A DNA stretch of 64,000 nt, from contig JAJDEB010000044.1 of assembly GCA_029260015.1 (NCBI GenBank), positions 1 through 64,000 of the forward strand. Direction: 5' to 3'. Both the position numbers and the translations under genes were made by a program. This document shows, in pieces, positions 24,576-32,320 of the stretch. This stretch comes from Phycisphaerae bacterium. GTDB taxonomy: Bacteria; Planctomycetota; Phycisphaerae; UBA1845. Below the pieces are notes generated by a model. That model did not search any database and was not told where the DNA came from. It saw only the letters and a program-made list of their open reading frames with translations. Numbering within the stretch: position 1 is the stretch's first letter; the number at the start of each line of letters is the position of its first letter.

Positions 24576-25760
24576 ATGACTACGGATTTCTTCGAACAAT
24601 CGCTCGCACTCCATCGCAAGCACCGCGGTAAGTTACAAATCACGAGCAAGGTCGCCCTTGCATCGCGGGATGATCTTTCGCTCGCGTACACACCGGGTGT
24701 CGCGGGACCATGTGAAGCCATCGCACGGGATCCGGATTCGGCCTACGAGTTGACCATGAAGGGGAATGCGGTGGCCGTGCTCAGCGATGGTTCTGCAGTA
24801 TTGGGTCTAGGAGCCATCGGTCCCTCAGCCGCACTGCCGGTGATGGAAGGCAAGGCAATACTTTTCAAAGAATTTGCAGGCATTGATGCAATTCCCATTT
24901 GCGTTGAAGCGGCAACCGATGAAGATTTGATCGACGTTGCAAGGGCAATCGCGCCGACCTTCGGCGGAATTAACCTCGAAGACATCCGAGCACCGCGATG
25001 CTTCGTTGTTGAGCAGGCCCTCCAGGATATCGGTATTCCTGTGTTTCACGATGACCAACACGGAACTGCGATTGTCCTGTTAGCTGCGATCATCAACAGT
25101 GCCAAGATCGTCGGAAAGAGAGTGGACGAGTTGTCTGTTGTCGTCAGCGGCGCGGGCGCGGCGGGCTCAGCTATTGTCAAAATCCTACGTTGTCGTAACG
25201 ACGCATCGAGCTCCTGCGTGATGGCAGCCGATGTTGTTGTTTGCGACTCCAAGGGAATCATCTCCTCAACTCGCACAGATCTAGATCCATACAAGAGAGA
25301 ACTGCTGTCGTTTTCAAATCGCCACGACCAGTCGGGCACCCTCCATGATGCGCTCCGAGGCGCCGATGTCTTCATTGGTGTTTCGAGAGGTAATCTCCTG
25401 ACGGCCAACGATGTCAGAAGCATGGCGAAAGATTCGATCATCCTTGCCATGGCCAATCCCGATCCGGAAATCATGCCGGACGAGGCGCGCCGCGGTGGCG
25501 CTGCGATCGTGGGAACCGGTCGAAGCGATTTTGCCAACCAGGTCAACAACGTCCTGGTGTTTCCCGGAATCTTCCGCGGCGCTCTCGATGCCCGGGCACC
25601 GCGAATCTCCGATCGGATGAAGCTGGCCGCTGTCCATGCACTCGCGGATGCTGTTGCGACACCGGCGGTCGAGCAGATTCTCCCAAATCCGTTGGACAGG
25701 GAAGTTTCGACCAAGGTGGCAATGGCGGTCCGCAACGCAGCGGAATTGAATACTCCGTAA
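24576..25760 (+). CDS. malic enzyme (oxaloacetate-decarboxylating malate dehydrogenase)
   Basis: This cytoplasmic enzyme converts malate to pyruvate and CO2 with NAD(P). The 394-residue short bacterial form shows LSLAYTPGVAGPCEAIA, GNAVAVLSDGSAVLGLG, the metal-binding FGGINLEDIRAP and HDDQHGTAI, the dinucleotide fold VVVSGAGAAGSAIVK, and the C-terminal LPNPLDREVSTKVAMAV. I use ATG 24576 (MTTDFFEQSLALHRKHRGK), because the upstream part of the longer open frame has no family similarity. The 3' 110 bases reappear at 28021-28149 as a remnant on the far side of the mercury operon. Cofactor preference cannot be read. Confidence 0.93.
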   Translation: MTTDFFEQSLALHRKHRGKLQITSKVALASRDDLSLAYTPGVAGPCEAIARDPDSAYELTMKGNAVAVLSDGSAVLGLGAIGPSAALPVMEGKAILFKEFAGIDAIPICVEAATDEDLIDVARAIAPTFGGINLEDIRAPRCFVVEQALQDIGIPVFHDDQHGTAIVLLAAIINSAKIVGKRVDELSVVVSGAGAAGSAIVKILRCRNDASSSCVMAADVVVCDSKGIISSTRTDLDPYKRELLSFSNRHDQSGTLHDALRGADVFIGVSRGNLLTANDVRSMAKDSIILAMANPDPEIMPDEARRGGAAIVGTGRSDFANQVNNVLVFPGIFRGALDARAPRISDRMKLAAVHALADAVATPAVEQILPNPLDREVSTKVAMAVRNAAELNTP

Positions 25761-25858
25761 TCTCGTGAGTACGCGCACAGGAAACGGTCCGAAATCGAGG
25801 TGACGCATTGCTGTGCTCGCCTTGGATGCTGCATCTCGAGCGATACTGCGAGACTCAA

Positions 25859-27031
25859 CTATGGATTCTCAACCATGGCCGCGCTGTAACCGTTGGCCTT
25901 CACGGCCTCAACGATTTGATCGGCAACAAGCGGGTTTTCGGCGGCGTACCGAACCACCGCCGTCTTCGTTGGATAGTCGACCTCAACAAACTCGACATCC
26001 GGGAGCTTCGCCAGCGCCGCGCGCAGTCCGGATGCGCAGCCGTCGCAAGTCATACCTTCGATATGGAATCTAGCCGTGGTGAGGCGAACATCTGGCGCGA
26101 GAGCGCTCTCTGATATCGGCGCGGCGAACAGGTGACCGACATAGTTCGGAAAGAACACGAACGCACCGACCAAGCCCGTTGCCGTCCACAGCATGATCCG
26201 GCTGAACGCGCGCATCCTCCGGTTGGGAGCCGCACAGGCAGAGTTCGGGGCGCATGTCTCCCGACGGAAGTAGACGGTGTAGAACCCGATACCGAGCATG
26301 GCCATCGCGCCTGTGATGAAATAGGGGCGGTACGCCTCAAAGAACCCGGCCACTCCCGCCGCTGACACGCCGAAAGCGATCAGAACCAGCGGGAGCCAGC
26401 AGCAGGCCGACGAAAGGATCGCGGCCAGTACCGACCCGCTCGCCGCAATCACACCAGCCCGACGACGGGTCACTCCAGTGCCGAGGGTGGCAGGTTGCGT
26501 CGCGCAACAATCGTCGCGTACCTCGTCCGCGAATCCCGTCTGCGCCGCACCCGACGCGCAGCAGTCCTTCTGGTCGCCGACGCCGTGTTCTACCGTAGTT
26601 TCCTCGCGGCCAGCAAGTTTGAACCCTTGGTCCACAACTTCCTGCACACTCTTCAGACAGCATCCACCCATGGGGTTCGTGTATTCGCAGCGGCAACCCG
26701 GCCCCTTCATGTCGGCCTTGATGCTGTCCAACACCGTCGATTCGCCCGTCCGACGAATCTCATCGTGGATCGCCTCGATGCTATGAGCGAAGCAAAAGCA
26801 CAACGGACGAGCGGGCTCGGTTTCTTTCAAGCCGAACCGGACTGACAGGTCGGATTTCACGAAAGTGCCGGCGTTGCCCGTGCCGAAGTACACCGTCTCG
26901 CATTCCGGCGTCAGGCAGACATGGTACGGCTCGTCCCCGATGTCCGCGAGGCGATCGGCGCGCAGTAGACTTTCGAGCGTCACGCGCTTGACCTTGCGGC
27001 CCGGACGGTTGCATGAAGGACAATTCTGCAT
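25859..27031 (-). CDS. merTP: CopZ-like/MerT/MerP fusion: mercury or metal transport protein
   Basis: The 390-residue protein fuses three modules. Residues about 1-130 resemble the Cys-rich N-terminal domain of CopZ-type chaperones (NCPSCNRPG, CLTPECETVYFG, CFCFAHSIEAI, GCRCEYTNPMGGCC). Residues about 190-310 are MerT-like, with the Cys-Cys pair in the first helix (SSACCWLPLVLIAFG, about 208-210) and two more helices. Residues about 316-388 are a MerP/HMA domain with GMTCDGCASG. MerT and MerP carry Hg(II) into the cell for reduction. A mid-linker holds further CC pairs (DCCASGA, DCCATQ). It is the last gene of a merR-led operon. A mercuric-reductase-like protein lies at 30441. Confidence 0.9.
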   Translation of the reverse strand: MQNCPSCNRPGRKVKRVTLESLLRADRLADIGDEPYHVCLTPECETVYFGTGNAGTFVKSDLSVRFGLKETEPARPLCFCFAHSIEAIHDEIRRTGESTVLDSIKADMKGPGCRCEYTNPMGGCCLKSVQEVVDQGFKLAGREETTVEHGVGDQKDCCASGAAQTGFADEVRDDCCATQPATLGTGVTRRRAGVIAASGSVLAAILSSACCWLPLVLIAFGVSAAGVAGFFEAYRPYFITGAMAMLGIGFYTVYFRRETCAPNSACAAPNRRMRAFSRIMLWTATGLVGAFVFFPNYVGHLFAAPISESALAPDVRLTTARFHIEGMTCDGCASGLRAALAKLPDVEFVEVDYPTKTAVVRYAAENPLVADQIVEAVKANGYSAAMVENP

Positions 27032-27037
27032 ATCAGT

Positions 27038-27388
27038 TCACTCCGATTCGATGACCAGCGGGCGCCGCCACGAAACCCTCTTCGCGCAGCAGGGCGGCAC
27101 CTTCGTTCGCTGCGTGTCGGCAATGGTGCCGCTCTTGTGAAGCGAGCAGCGATCCATGGAGACCAGCTTCCCGGTCAACGGGCAGGCGATCCTGCCCGGA
27201 CAGTCCGGGCGGTTCGGATCGACCGTTGGGCATTTGTCCCGGCAGATGATCTCGCCCGTCTGCGGGCAGGTGATCTTTCCGGGGCAGTCGGGGCGCTAGA
27301 AGCGCGCCTGGCCAAGCACGATGCTTGCGACGGCGACCAGTCCCACGGTTGTGGCAGAAGCCAGCGTAAGAGTCCTGAATGTTCTCAT
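27038..27388 (-). pseudogene. secreted Cys-rich protein of the mer operon, interrupted by an amber codon
   Basis: Read from ATG 27388 (start MRTFRTLTLASATTVGLVAV, a signal peptide), the frame has TAG as codon 31 (27296-27298) and then continues cleanly to TGA at 27038-27040, 116 coding positions in all. After the TAG it encodes two near-repeats, RPDCPGKITCPQTGE and RPDCPGRIACPLTGK, with CRDKCPTVDPN between them, and then CSLHKSG and PPCC. The first RPDC repeat directly follows the amber, so a CAG-to-TAG change is likely. The ATG overlaps the merR stop (TGATG) and has a GGAG site, so it is a true operon member. A truncated 30-residue peptide would be useless unless the stop is suppressed. I do not know the family; a periplasmic metal-binding role is inference. 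Confidence 0.7.
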
Positions 27389-27813
27389 CAGTTCGATCTC
27401 CGTTTTCCGCGTTTCCGTTTCAAGTCCGCTACGACGGCGCACCCTTTCTTCGATTTGCGGCAGCGCTGAAGGGCGTCGGCGAGCGTAGATCGCACGCGCC
27501 GCAGGTCGGCGAGCTTCTCATCGACCTCGGCCAGCCGCCGTTCGATCAATGCCTGCACCTTCTTGCACGGCGAGTCCCCGTTCAGTTCCAACAGCGCGCG
27601 GATGTCGTCCAGCGTGAACCCGACGGCCTGTGCGGCGCGGATGAACTCCAGCCGCTGGATGGCCCCGTCGTCGTACAGACGATAGCCCGCCCGGCTCCGG
27701 TCGGTCGGCGAGAGCAATCCCTCGCGCTCGTAGTACCGCAGCGTCGTGGCGGCCACGCCCGCCGCTTGGGCAACCTCGCCGATGGTCAGTCGGTTCGCGT
27801 TTTCCGTTCTCAT
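27388..27813 (-). CDS. merR: MerR-family metal-responsive regulator
   Basis: The protein (about 141 residues) binds a dyad inside an over-long promoter spacer and activates when metal binds. The N-terminal winged helix LTIGEVAQAAGVAATTLRYY with GLLSPTDRSRAGYRLYDD is diagnostic, followed by a dimerisation helix with SPCKKVQALIERRLAEVDEK. Cys residues at about 82 (SPCKK) and in the C-terminal RCRKSKKGCAVVADLK are candidate metal ligands, in the pattern of Hg/Pb/Cd/Zn sensors. Start ATG 27813 has a perfect GGAGGTGA site. The stop overlaps the next ATG. The promoter lies directly upstream. Confidence 0.92.
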   Translation of the reverse strand: MRTENANRLTIGEVAQAAGVAATTLRYYEREGLLSPTDRSRAGYRLYDDGAIQRLEFIRAAQAVGFTLDDIRALLELNGDSPCKKVQALIERRLAEVDEKLADLRRVRSTLADALQRCRKSKKGCAVVADLKRKRGKRRSN

Positions 27814-27830
27814 GGCAATCACCTCCCTAA

Positions 27831-27862
27831 ACTATACACCTTACACCTACATGTAAGGTCAA
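27831..27862 (-). promoter_or_regulatory. MerR-type promoter with 20-bp spacer and operator dyad
   Basis: On the minus strand TTGACC (-35, 27857-27862) and TATAGT (-10, 27831-27836) are separated by 20 bases. This is the over-long spacing that MerR-type activators need in order to untwist DNA. Inside lies a dyad ACCTTAC/GTAAGGT with an 8-base centre that overlaps both elements. It reads into merR, so the operon is autoregulated and the leader is very short. Confidence 0.8.
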
Positions 27863-28020
27863 GGACGGGCCACAATATTTTTGCTGACCGTCGGCCCCAT
27901 GCCAGTTTACGGGGGCCTCGTTTCGGGGTGTAAGTGAGTCAGCCTCATTATGCACCTCCGGTGACTCTCTGCTCCGTTGGTGGCCGCTGCGCCGCCTCCG
28001 GCGGGGCAGGCGTTGGGCGA

Positions 28021-28149
28021 TGCCATGCACTGGCGGGTGCAGTTGCCACACCGGCGGTCGAGCAGATTCTCCCAAATCCGTTGGACAGGGAAGTTTCGGC
28101 CAAGGTGGCAATGGCCGTCCGCGAAGCGGCAAAATTGGATCGATGCTGA
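28021..28149 (+). pseudogene. 3'-terminal remnant of a second malic enzyme gene
   Basis: The frame CHALAGAVATPAVEQILPNP to KVAMAVREAAKLDRC and stop at 28147-28149 matches the last 40 residues of the malic enzyme at 24576-25760. The DNA shares about 50 identical bases in a row, with scattered changes elsewhere. There is no start and nothing upstream of the fragment. The mer operon thus lies between an intact malic enzyme and a copy of its 3' end. The flanks 27863-28020 and 28150-28375 hold no other gene that I can name. Confidence 0.85.
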
Positions 28150-28375
28150 GCCTTCACGTCCGGGGCTGTTTCGTCCTTCCGAATTGTAAGCGACCCTGTC
28201 CCGATTCACCTGGGCCATTCAAACGAACGGATCTCGCCAGCCTGTTCTGGTTCCTGGGCCGCGACTCCGCGTAAGGTTTAGGCGCGGGGCAGCGACTAAC
28301 CGAGCAGAGGTGGCATCGGCGCAGACTGTGAGCTTATTCGGCGTCCTCAATGCCACCTCCAGGAGGCCTGAATCA

Positions 28376-28756
28376 ATGTTGCGATTGCAATGTGCTGAAG
28401 TCTGGGGCGGCATCAAGAACGAGGATCTGGATGTCTGTTCTCCGGGCCTGAACGTGAGCCTGTACTCCAGCTCCTGCGATGGTGGAAAAGGCGGGGACGT
28501 TTACTATTTCTCGTTGTGTAGCGCCGACAGAGTCACGCGCATCGCCTTGGCGGACGTCGCCGGCCATGGCGAGCAAGTGAGCCAAATCGGCCAGTGGGTC
28601 TACGAGCAGATGGCGGCGAAGCTCGACGAACCAGACTTGCCCGGCATGATGGCGGGCCCGGAGTTGAGAGTGTGGGCTTTGCGATCCCGGTGTCGGAAGT
28701 CGGAGCCTTCGTTACCCCGAGAGAGGAAGCCAATCCGTGATGGAAGGTATAACTAG
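28376..28756 (+). pseudogene. N-terminal fragment of a SpoIIE/PP2C-like phosphatase joined to debris
   Basis: From ATG 28376, behind a good AGGAGG site, the frame reads MLRLQCAEVWGGIKNEDLDV, SCDGGKGGDVYYFSLC and TRIALADVAGHGEQVSQ, the start of a RsbU/SpoIIE-like serine phosphatase with its metal-binding G-D and D-V-A-G-H-G motifs. After about residue 92 (near 28650) the similarity stops. In another frame the next bases give ESVGFAIPVSEVGAFV, which resembles the GFAIP strand of an HtrA-type protease. So two unrelated gene pieces appear to be joined and the phosphatase lacks most of its domain. The ORF ends 12 bases before the next gene. Confidence 0.6.
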
Positions 28757-28768
28757 GAGTGTCTTTGG

Positions 28769-30460
28769 ATGATTGCAGTCAACACTAAAGCCGTCAGCGC
28801 TTCGGTCGAGCCTTTACCGAAATCAAGAATCCGAATGTCAATTGCGTCCCAACTACATCGTCGAGCAGGGCTTATCAAAGCAATCTCGATCATCCTGATT
28901 ATCGTTTCGCTTCTCGTGGTGATTCGGGCGCTGCCGGTGGATCGATTGATCGACATGGTGAAGTTGAAGGCGGATGGGCTTGGGTTCTGGGGTCCGATCG
29001 CCCTTGGAGCGGCATATGTGATCGCCGCGTTGGCATTTTTTCCTGGTTCAGCTCTAACGCTCGCAGCAGGCGCGGTCTTCGGGCTCGTCTGGGGAACGGT
29101 GACAGTCTCCGTTGCTGCTTCAACGTCCGCCGCATTGGCATTTCTGATCGCTCGTTATCTTGCCCGCGACAAGGTCGCGCGTCAGGCCCAAAGATTCCCA
29201 AAATTTCAGGCCATCGATCGGGCCATTGGCAACGGTGGATGGAAGATCATTGCGATGCTTCGATTGTCACCGGCTGTACCGTTTAGCTTGGGCAACTATT
29301 TATTCGGCCTTACCTCCATCCGGTTCTGGCCCTACGTCTTGGCCAGTTGGCTGTTCATGCTCCCGGGCACATTCATGTACGTCTACTTGGGACACATCGG
29401 TACCGAAGGTCTGCGGTCCGCGGCAGGTGCGCAGAGAGGCAAAACACTCGGCGAATGGGCGCTTCTAGGCGTTGGATTGTTGGCCACAGTTGCGGTTACA
29501 GTTTACGTCACTCGATTGGCGCGCAAGGCGCTTCGTGAGCAGACCAAAATCGAAGAGCAACCGACCAATACGTTGCGTGCCGAAGAGTTGGCGGAGTCGC
29601 CCGCCACCGATGCTGCCGGGCGCTCGTGGAGCACAATCGTGCTCCCGATCATCGCCGTTGTGATGCTCGGCATAGCCGCATGCGCACAGTTGCAGGCCGA
29701 CACACTTAAGGGCTTGTTCGGGCCGCCGCCGGTCACCCTGCAAGAGACCTATCAGCGGCAATCGGATGGTCCGAAGGTTGACCATGCTCAATTCGATACC
29801 TTGCTTCGGAGACATGTCGACGCCGATGGATGGGTTGACTATGCAGGGTTGCAGAAAGAAGCGGCAACGCTGGATGCGTACATTTCGGAAGTCGCAAATG
29901 CGCCGTTCGCGGACTTGGGTCGCGACGAAAAACTGTCGCTGCTCATCAACGCTTACAACGCCTTTACGCTTCGTTTGATTCTTGATCACTACCCCGTCAA
30001 GTCGATCAAGGACATTCCCGGTGCGAAGCGCTGGGACGATAAGCGCTGGCGTATCGGAACGATGACGCTCAGTCTGAATCAGATTGAGCACGAACAAATC
30101 AGACCGAAGTTCGCTGAACCGCGCATACACTTTGCCCTGGTCTGCGCCGCCATTGGCTGTCCGAAGCTACGCAACGAGGCCTTTCAAGCGGACCGCATCG
30201 AAAAGCAACTGGAGGACCAGGCTCACTACGTGCATTTGCACGATCGATGGTTTGATTATGAACCTGGCGCCAAGGAAGTCCATCTGACGAAACTCTACGA
30301 TTGGTATGGATCGGACTTCGAGCAGGCAGCGGGCTCCGTCGTCCAGTTTGCCGCTCGTTATTCCGCGCCGCTTAAGGCGGCATTGGATGCGGGTATGAAA
30401 CCCAAAATCAAATGGCTCGACTACGATTGGACACTAAACGATGCAAAAAACAAGCGTTGA
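28769..30460 (+). CDS. TVP38/TMEM64 (VTT) membrane protein fused to a DUF547 domain
   Basis: The 563-residue protein has a basic N-terminus, a first helix (AISIILIIVSLLVVIRAL) and a VTT/SNARE-associated domain (about 70-235; FFPGSALTLAAGAVFGLVWG, RLSPAVPFSLGNYLFGL, PGTFMYVYLGH), then a further helix near 290-310 and a DUF547 domain (about 335-550; LLINAYNAFTLRLILDHYP, HFALVCAAIGCPKLRNEAF, LHDRWFDYEP). VTT proteins are lipid or small-molecule membrane proteins of uncertain role; DUF547 is uncharacterised. Its end overlaps the next gene by 20 bases. In many bacteria a VTT protein is paired or fused with the same mercuric-reductase-like flavoprotein that follows here. Confidence 0.9.
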   Translation: MIAVNTKAVSASVEPLPKSRIRMSIASQLHRRAGLIKAISIILIIVSLLVVIRALPVDRLIDMVKLKADGLGFWGPIALGAAYVIAALAFFPGSALTLAAGAVFGLVWGTVTVSVAASTSAALAFLIARYLARDKVARQAQRFPKFQAIDRAIGNGGWKIIAMLRLSPAVPFSLGNYLFGLTSIRFWPYVLASWLFMLPGTFMYVYLGHIGTEGLRSAAGAQRGKTLGEWALLGVGLLATVAVTVYVTRLARKALREQTKIEEQPTNTLRAEELAESPATDAAGRSWSTIVLPIIAVVMLGIAACAQLQADTLKGLFGPPPVTLQETYQRQSDGPKVDHAQFDTLLRRHVDADGWVDYAGLQKEAATLDAYISEVANAPFADLGRDEKLSLLINAYNAFTLRLILDHYPVKSIKDIPGAKRWDDKRWRIGTMTLSLNQIEHEQIRPKFAEPRIHFALVCAAIGCPKLRNEAFQADRIEKQLEDQAHYVHLHDRWFDYEPGAKEVHLTKLYDWYGSDFEQAAGSVVQFAARYSAPLKAALDAGMKPKIKWLDYDWTLNDAKNKR

Positions 30461-32051
30461 CCCCCAGGGACCTGGGGGTGTCTCAAGCGTGACAGGACCG
30501 TCTGGCACTGGGGAAGGGCCGTCGGACTTAGCCCTTGCGGGTCTACCGCAGGCCCTCCCGTTTGACGAACATAATCGTCGCCTGGTTGCCAACGTACACC
30601 CGATGGACTGGGTGAACCCACAGCCCACGGGTCGCTACAACATGGTGGTGGTAGGTGGCGGCACCGCCGGGCTGGTTACGGCAGCGGGAGCAGCCGGCCT
30701 TGGCGCGAAGGTGGCGCTCATCGAGCGCGCTTTATTGGGTGGCGATTGTCTCAATGTAGGATGTGTTCCATCCAAGGCCCTGATCCGTTGTGCTCGTGCG
30801 TTTGCGGAAGTTCGTGACGCCGGTTCCTTTGGCGTCGCTGTGCCGGACGGCGCAGTCGTGGATTTCGGCGCAGTAATGGAGCGCATGCGGAAACTTCGAG
30901 CGGGCATCAGCCCGCATGACTCGGCGAAGCGTTTTCGCGAACTGGGAATCGATGTCTTCATTGGGGACGCCAAATTCTCGGGACGTGACACAGTCGAGGT
31001 CGATGGGAAGACGTTGCGTTTTTCAAGATCGTGCATCGCCACCGGCGCGAGGGCGGTGCCTTTACCCATACCCGGTCTTGTCGAGGCCGGGTTCCTGACC
31101 AATGAGACTCTGTTTTCCCTCACGGAACTACCGCGTCGACTTGCGGTGATTGGCGCCGGCCCCATCGGCTGTGAAATGGCTCAATCATTCGCGCGGTTCG
31201 GCTCCGAGGTGACACTGCTTGAGGCCATGCACCAGGTTCTCGGCCGCGAAGACCGTGACGCGGCCCAGCGTGTTGAACAGGCTTTGGTGCGCGACGGTGT
31301 GCGATTGAATTGTTGTGCCAAGATTACAGGTGTCCGGAAGGACGGAAACGAACGCGTTCTTACACTTGAAGGGGAGACTGGTGGTTCACTCAGGGTGGAC
31401 GCCGTACTCGTTGCCGTCGGGCGGACACCCAATGTCGAAGGGCTAGGATTGGAGAAGGCCGGGGTCGAATTCGACGCAAAGCTCGGCGTCAAAGTCGATG
31501 ATCGCCTGCGAACGACCAACCCGAAGATCTTCGCGGCAGGCGACATCTGTTCTAAGTTCAAGTTCACTCATGCGGCCGATTTCATGGCTCGCATCGTGAT
31601 CCAAAACGCGCTGTTCTTCGGGAGGAGCAAGGCCAGCGCCCTGACGATTCCCTGGTGCACCTTCACTGATCCTGAGATCGCTCATGTCGGCCTGTACGAG
31701 CAACAGGCGAAAGAAAAGGGGATCGACTTGACAACATTCACCGTGGAATTGTCCGATGTCGACCGCGCTGTGCTCGACGGCGAAGATGAGGGATTCCTAA
31801 AGGTCCACGTCAAGAAGGGGTCCGACAAGATCCTCGGGGCGACGCTCGTTGCTCGTCACGCCGGCGAGATGATCTCGGAAATCACCCTCGCGATGGTTTC
31901 GGGCGCGGGGCTCGGCACGTTGTCCAAGACGATTCATCCTTATCCCACTCAGGCGGAAGTGATCCGCAAGGCCGGCGATGCCTACAACAAGACGAGACTG
32001 ACACCGCGGGTAAAGGGCATATTCGAAATACTATTGCGGTGGAGACGATAG
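30441..32051 (+). CDS. mercuric reductase-like pyridine nucleotide-disulfide oxidoreductase
   Basis: The 536-residue flavoprotein shows the FAD motif VVVGGGTAGLVTAAGAAGLG (about 68), the redox-active disulfide GGDCLNVGCVPSK (Cys102 and Cys107), the NAD(P)H motif LAVIGAGPIGCEMAQSFARF and the dimerisation domain ending in HPYPTQAEVIRK. It lacks both the N-terminal HMA domain and the C-terminal Cys pair of true MerA, so Hg(II) reduction is doubtful. The first 60 residues are a loose leader (PFDEHNRRLVANVHPMDW) common in this subgroup. It overlaps the VTT-DUF547 gene, which indicates joint function, perhaps in a membrane thiol-redox step. Confidence 0.9.
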   Translation: MQKTSVDPQGPGGVSSVTGPSGTGEGPSDLALAGLPQALPFDEHNRRLVANVHPMDWVNPQPTGRYNMVVVGGGTAGLVTAAGAAGLGAKVALIERALLGGDCLNVGCVPSKALIRCARAFAEVRDAGSFGVAVPDGAVVDFGAVMERMRKLRAGISPHDSAKRFRELGIDVFIGDAKFSGRDTVEVDGKTLRFSRSCIATGARAVPLPIPGLVEAGFLTNETLFSLTELPRRLAVIGAGPIGCEMAQSFARFGSEVTLLEAMHQVLGREDRDAAQRVEQALVRDGVRLNCCAKITGVRKDGNERVLTLEGETGGSLRVDAVLVAVGRTPNVEGLGLEKAGVEFDAKLGVKVDDRLRTTNPKIFAAGDICSKFKFTHAADFMARIVIQNALFFGRSKASALTIPWCTFTDPEIAHVGLYEQQAKEKGIDLTTFTVELSDVDRAVLDGEDEGFLKVHVKKGSDKILGATLVARHAGEMISEITLAMVSGAGLGTLSKTIHPYPTQAEVIRKAGDAYNKTRLTPRVKGIFEILLRWRR

Positions 32052-32077
32052 TTGCTTCCAAATAGTAGGCAGAAAAG

Positions 32078-32320
32078 ATGAAGGATGAATCCAAGCCAAA
32101 AGCGTGGTTGGAGATTGCGCTCCAGCGCTCCGTTGTGCAGCGGTCGTTTGCCTATGGAATCGTGGTTGGAGCCATACTGATCCTAATCAACCACGGCGAT
32201 GCGATACTGGCTGGACAGGTCAACGCTGCGAGGGTTGCAAGAATGGCTCTTACCGTTGTCGTTCCGTATGTCGTTTCGACGCTTTCGAGCATAGGAGCCA
32301 CTCGTGCGTTGCGTCGCTGA
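32078..32320 (+). CDS. NrtS-like small membrane protein
   Basis: The 80-residue protein has the NrtS pattern: LQRSVVQRSFAYGIVVGAIL, LINHGDAILAGQ and VVPYVVSTLSSIGATR, with two membrane helices. NrtS proteins were reported to be nitrate/nitrite carriers in cyanobacteria, where two are often found together. No nitrate genes are in the window, so this function is only a family label. The 3' end overlaps the next gene by 17 bases. Confidence 0.75.
   Translation: MKDESKPKAWLEIALQRSVVQRSFAYGIVVGAILILINHGDAILAGQVNAARVARMALTVVVPYVVSTLSSIGATRALRR

Noticed and set aside
27296-27298. Amber codon read as pyrrolysine
   Set aside because: No pyl genes are in the window, no Pyl-family protein, and a CAG-to-TAG change is enough to explain it.
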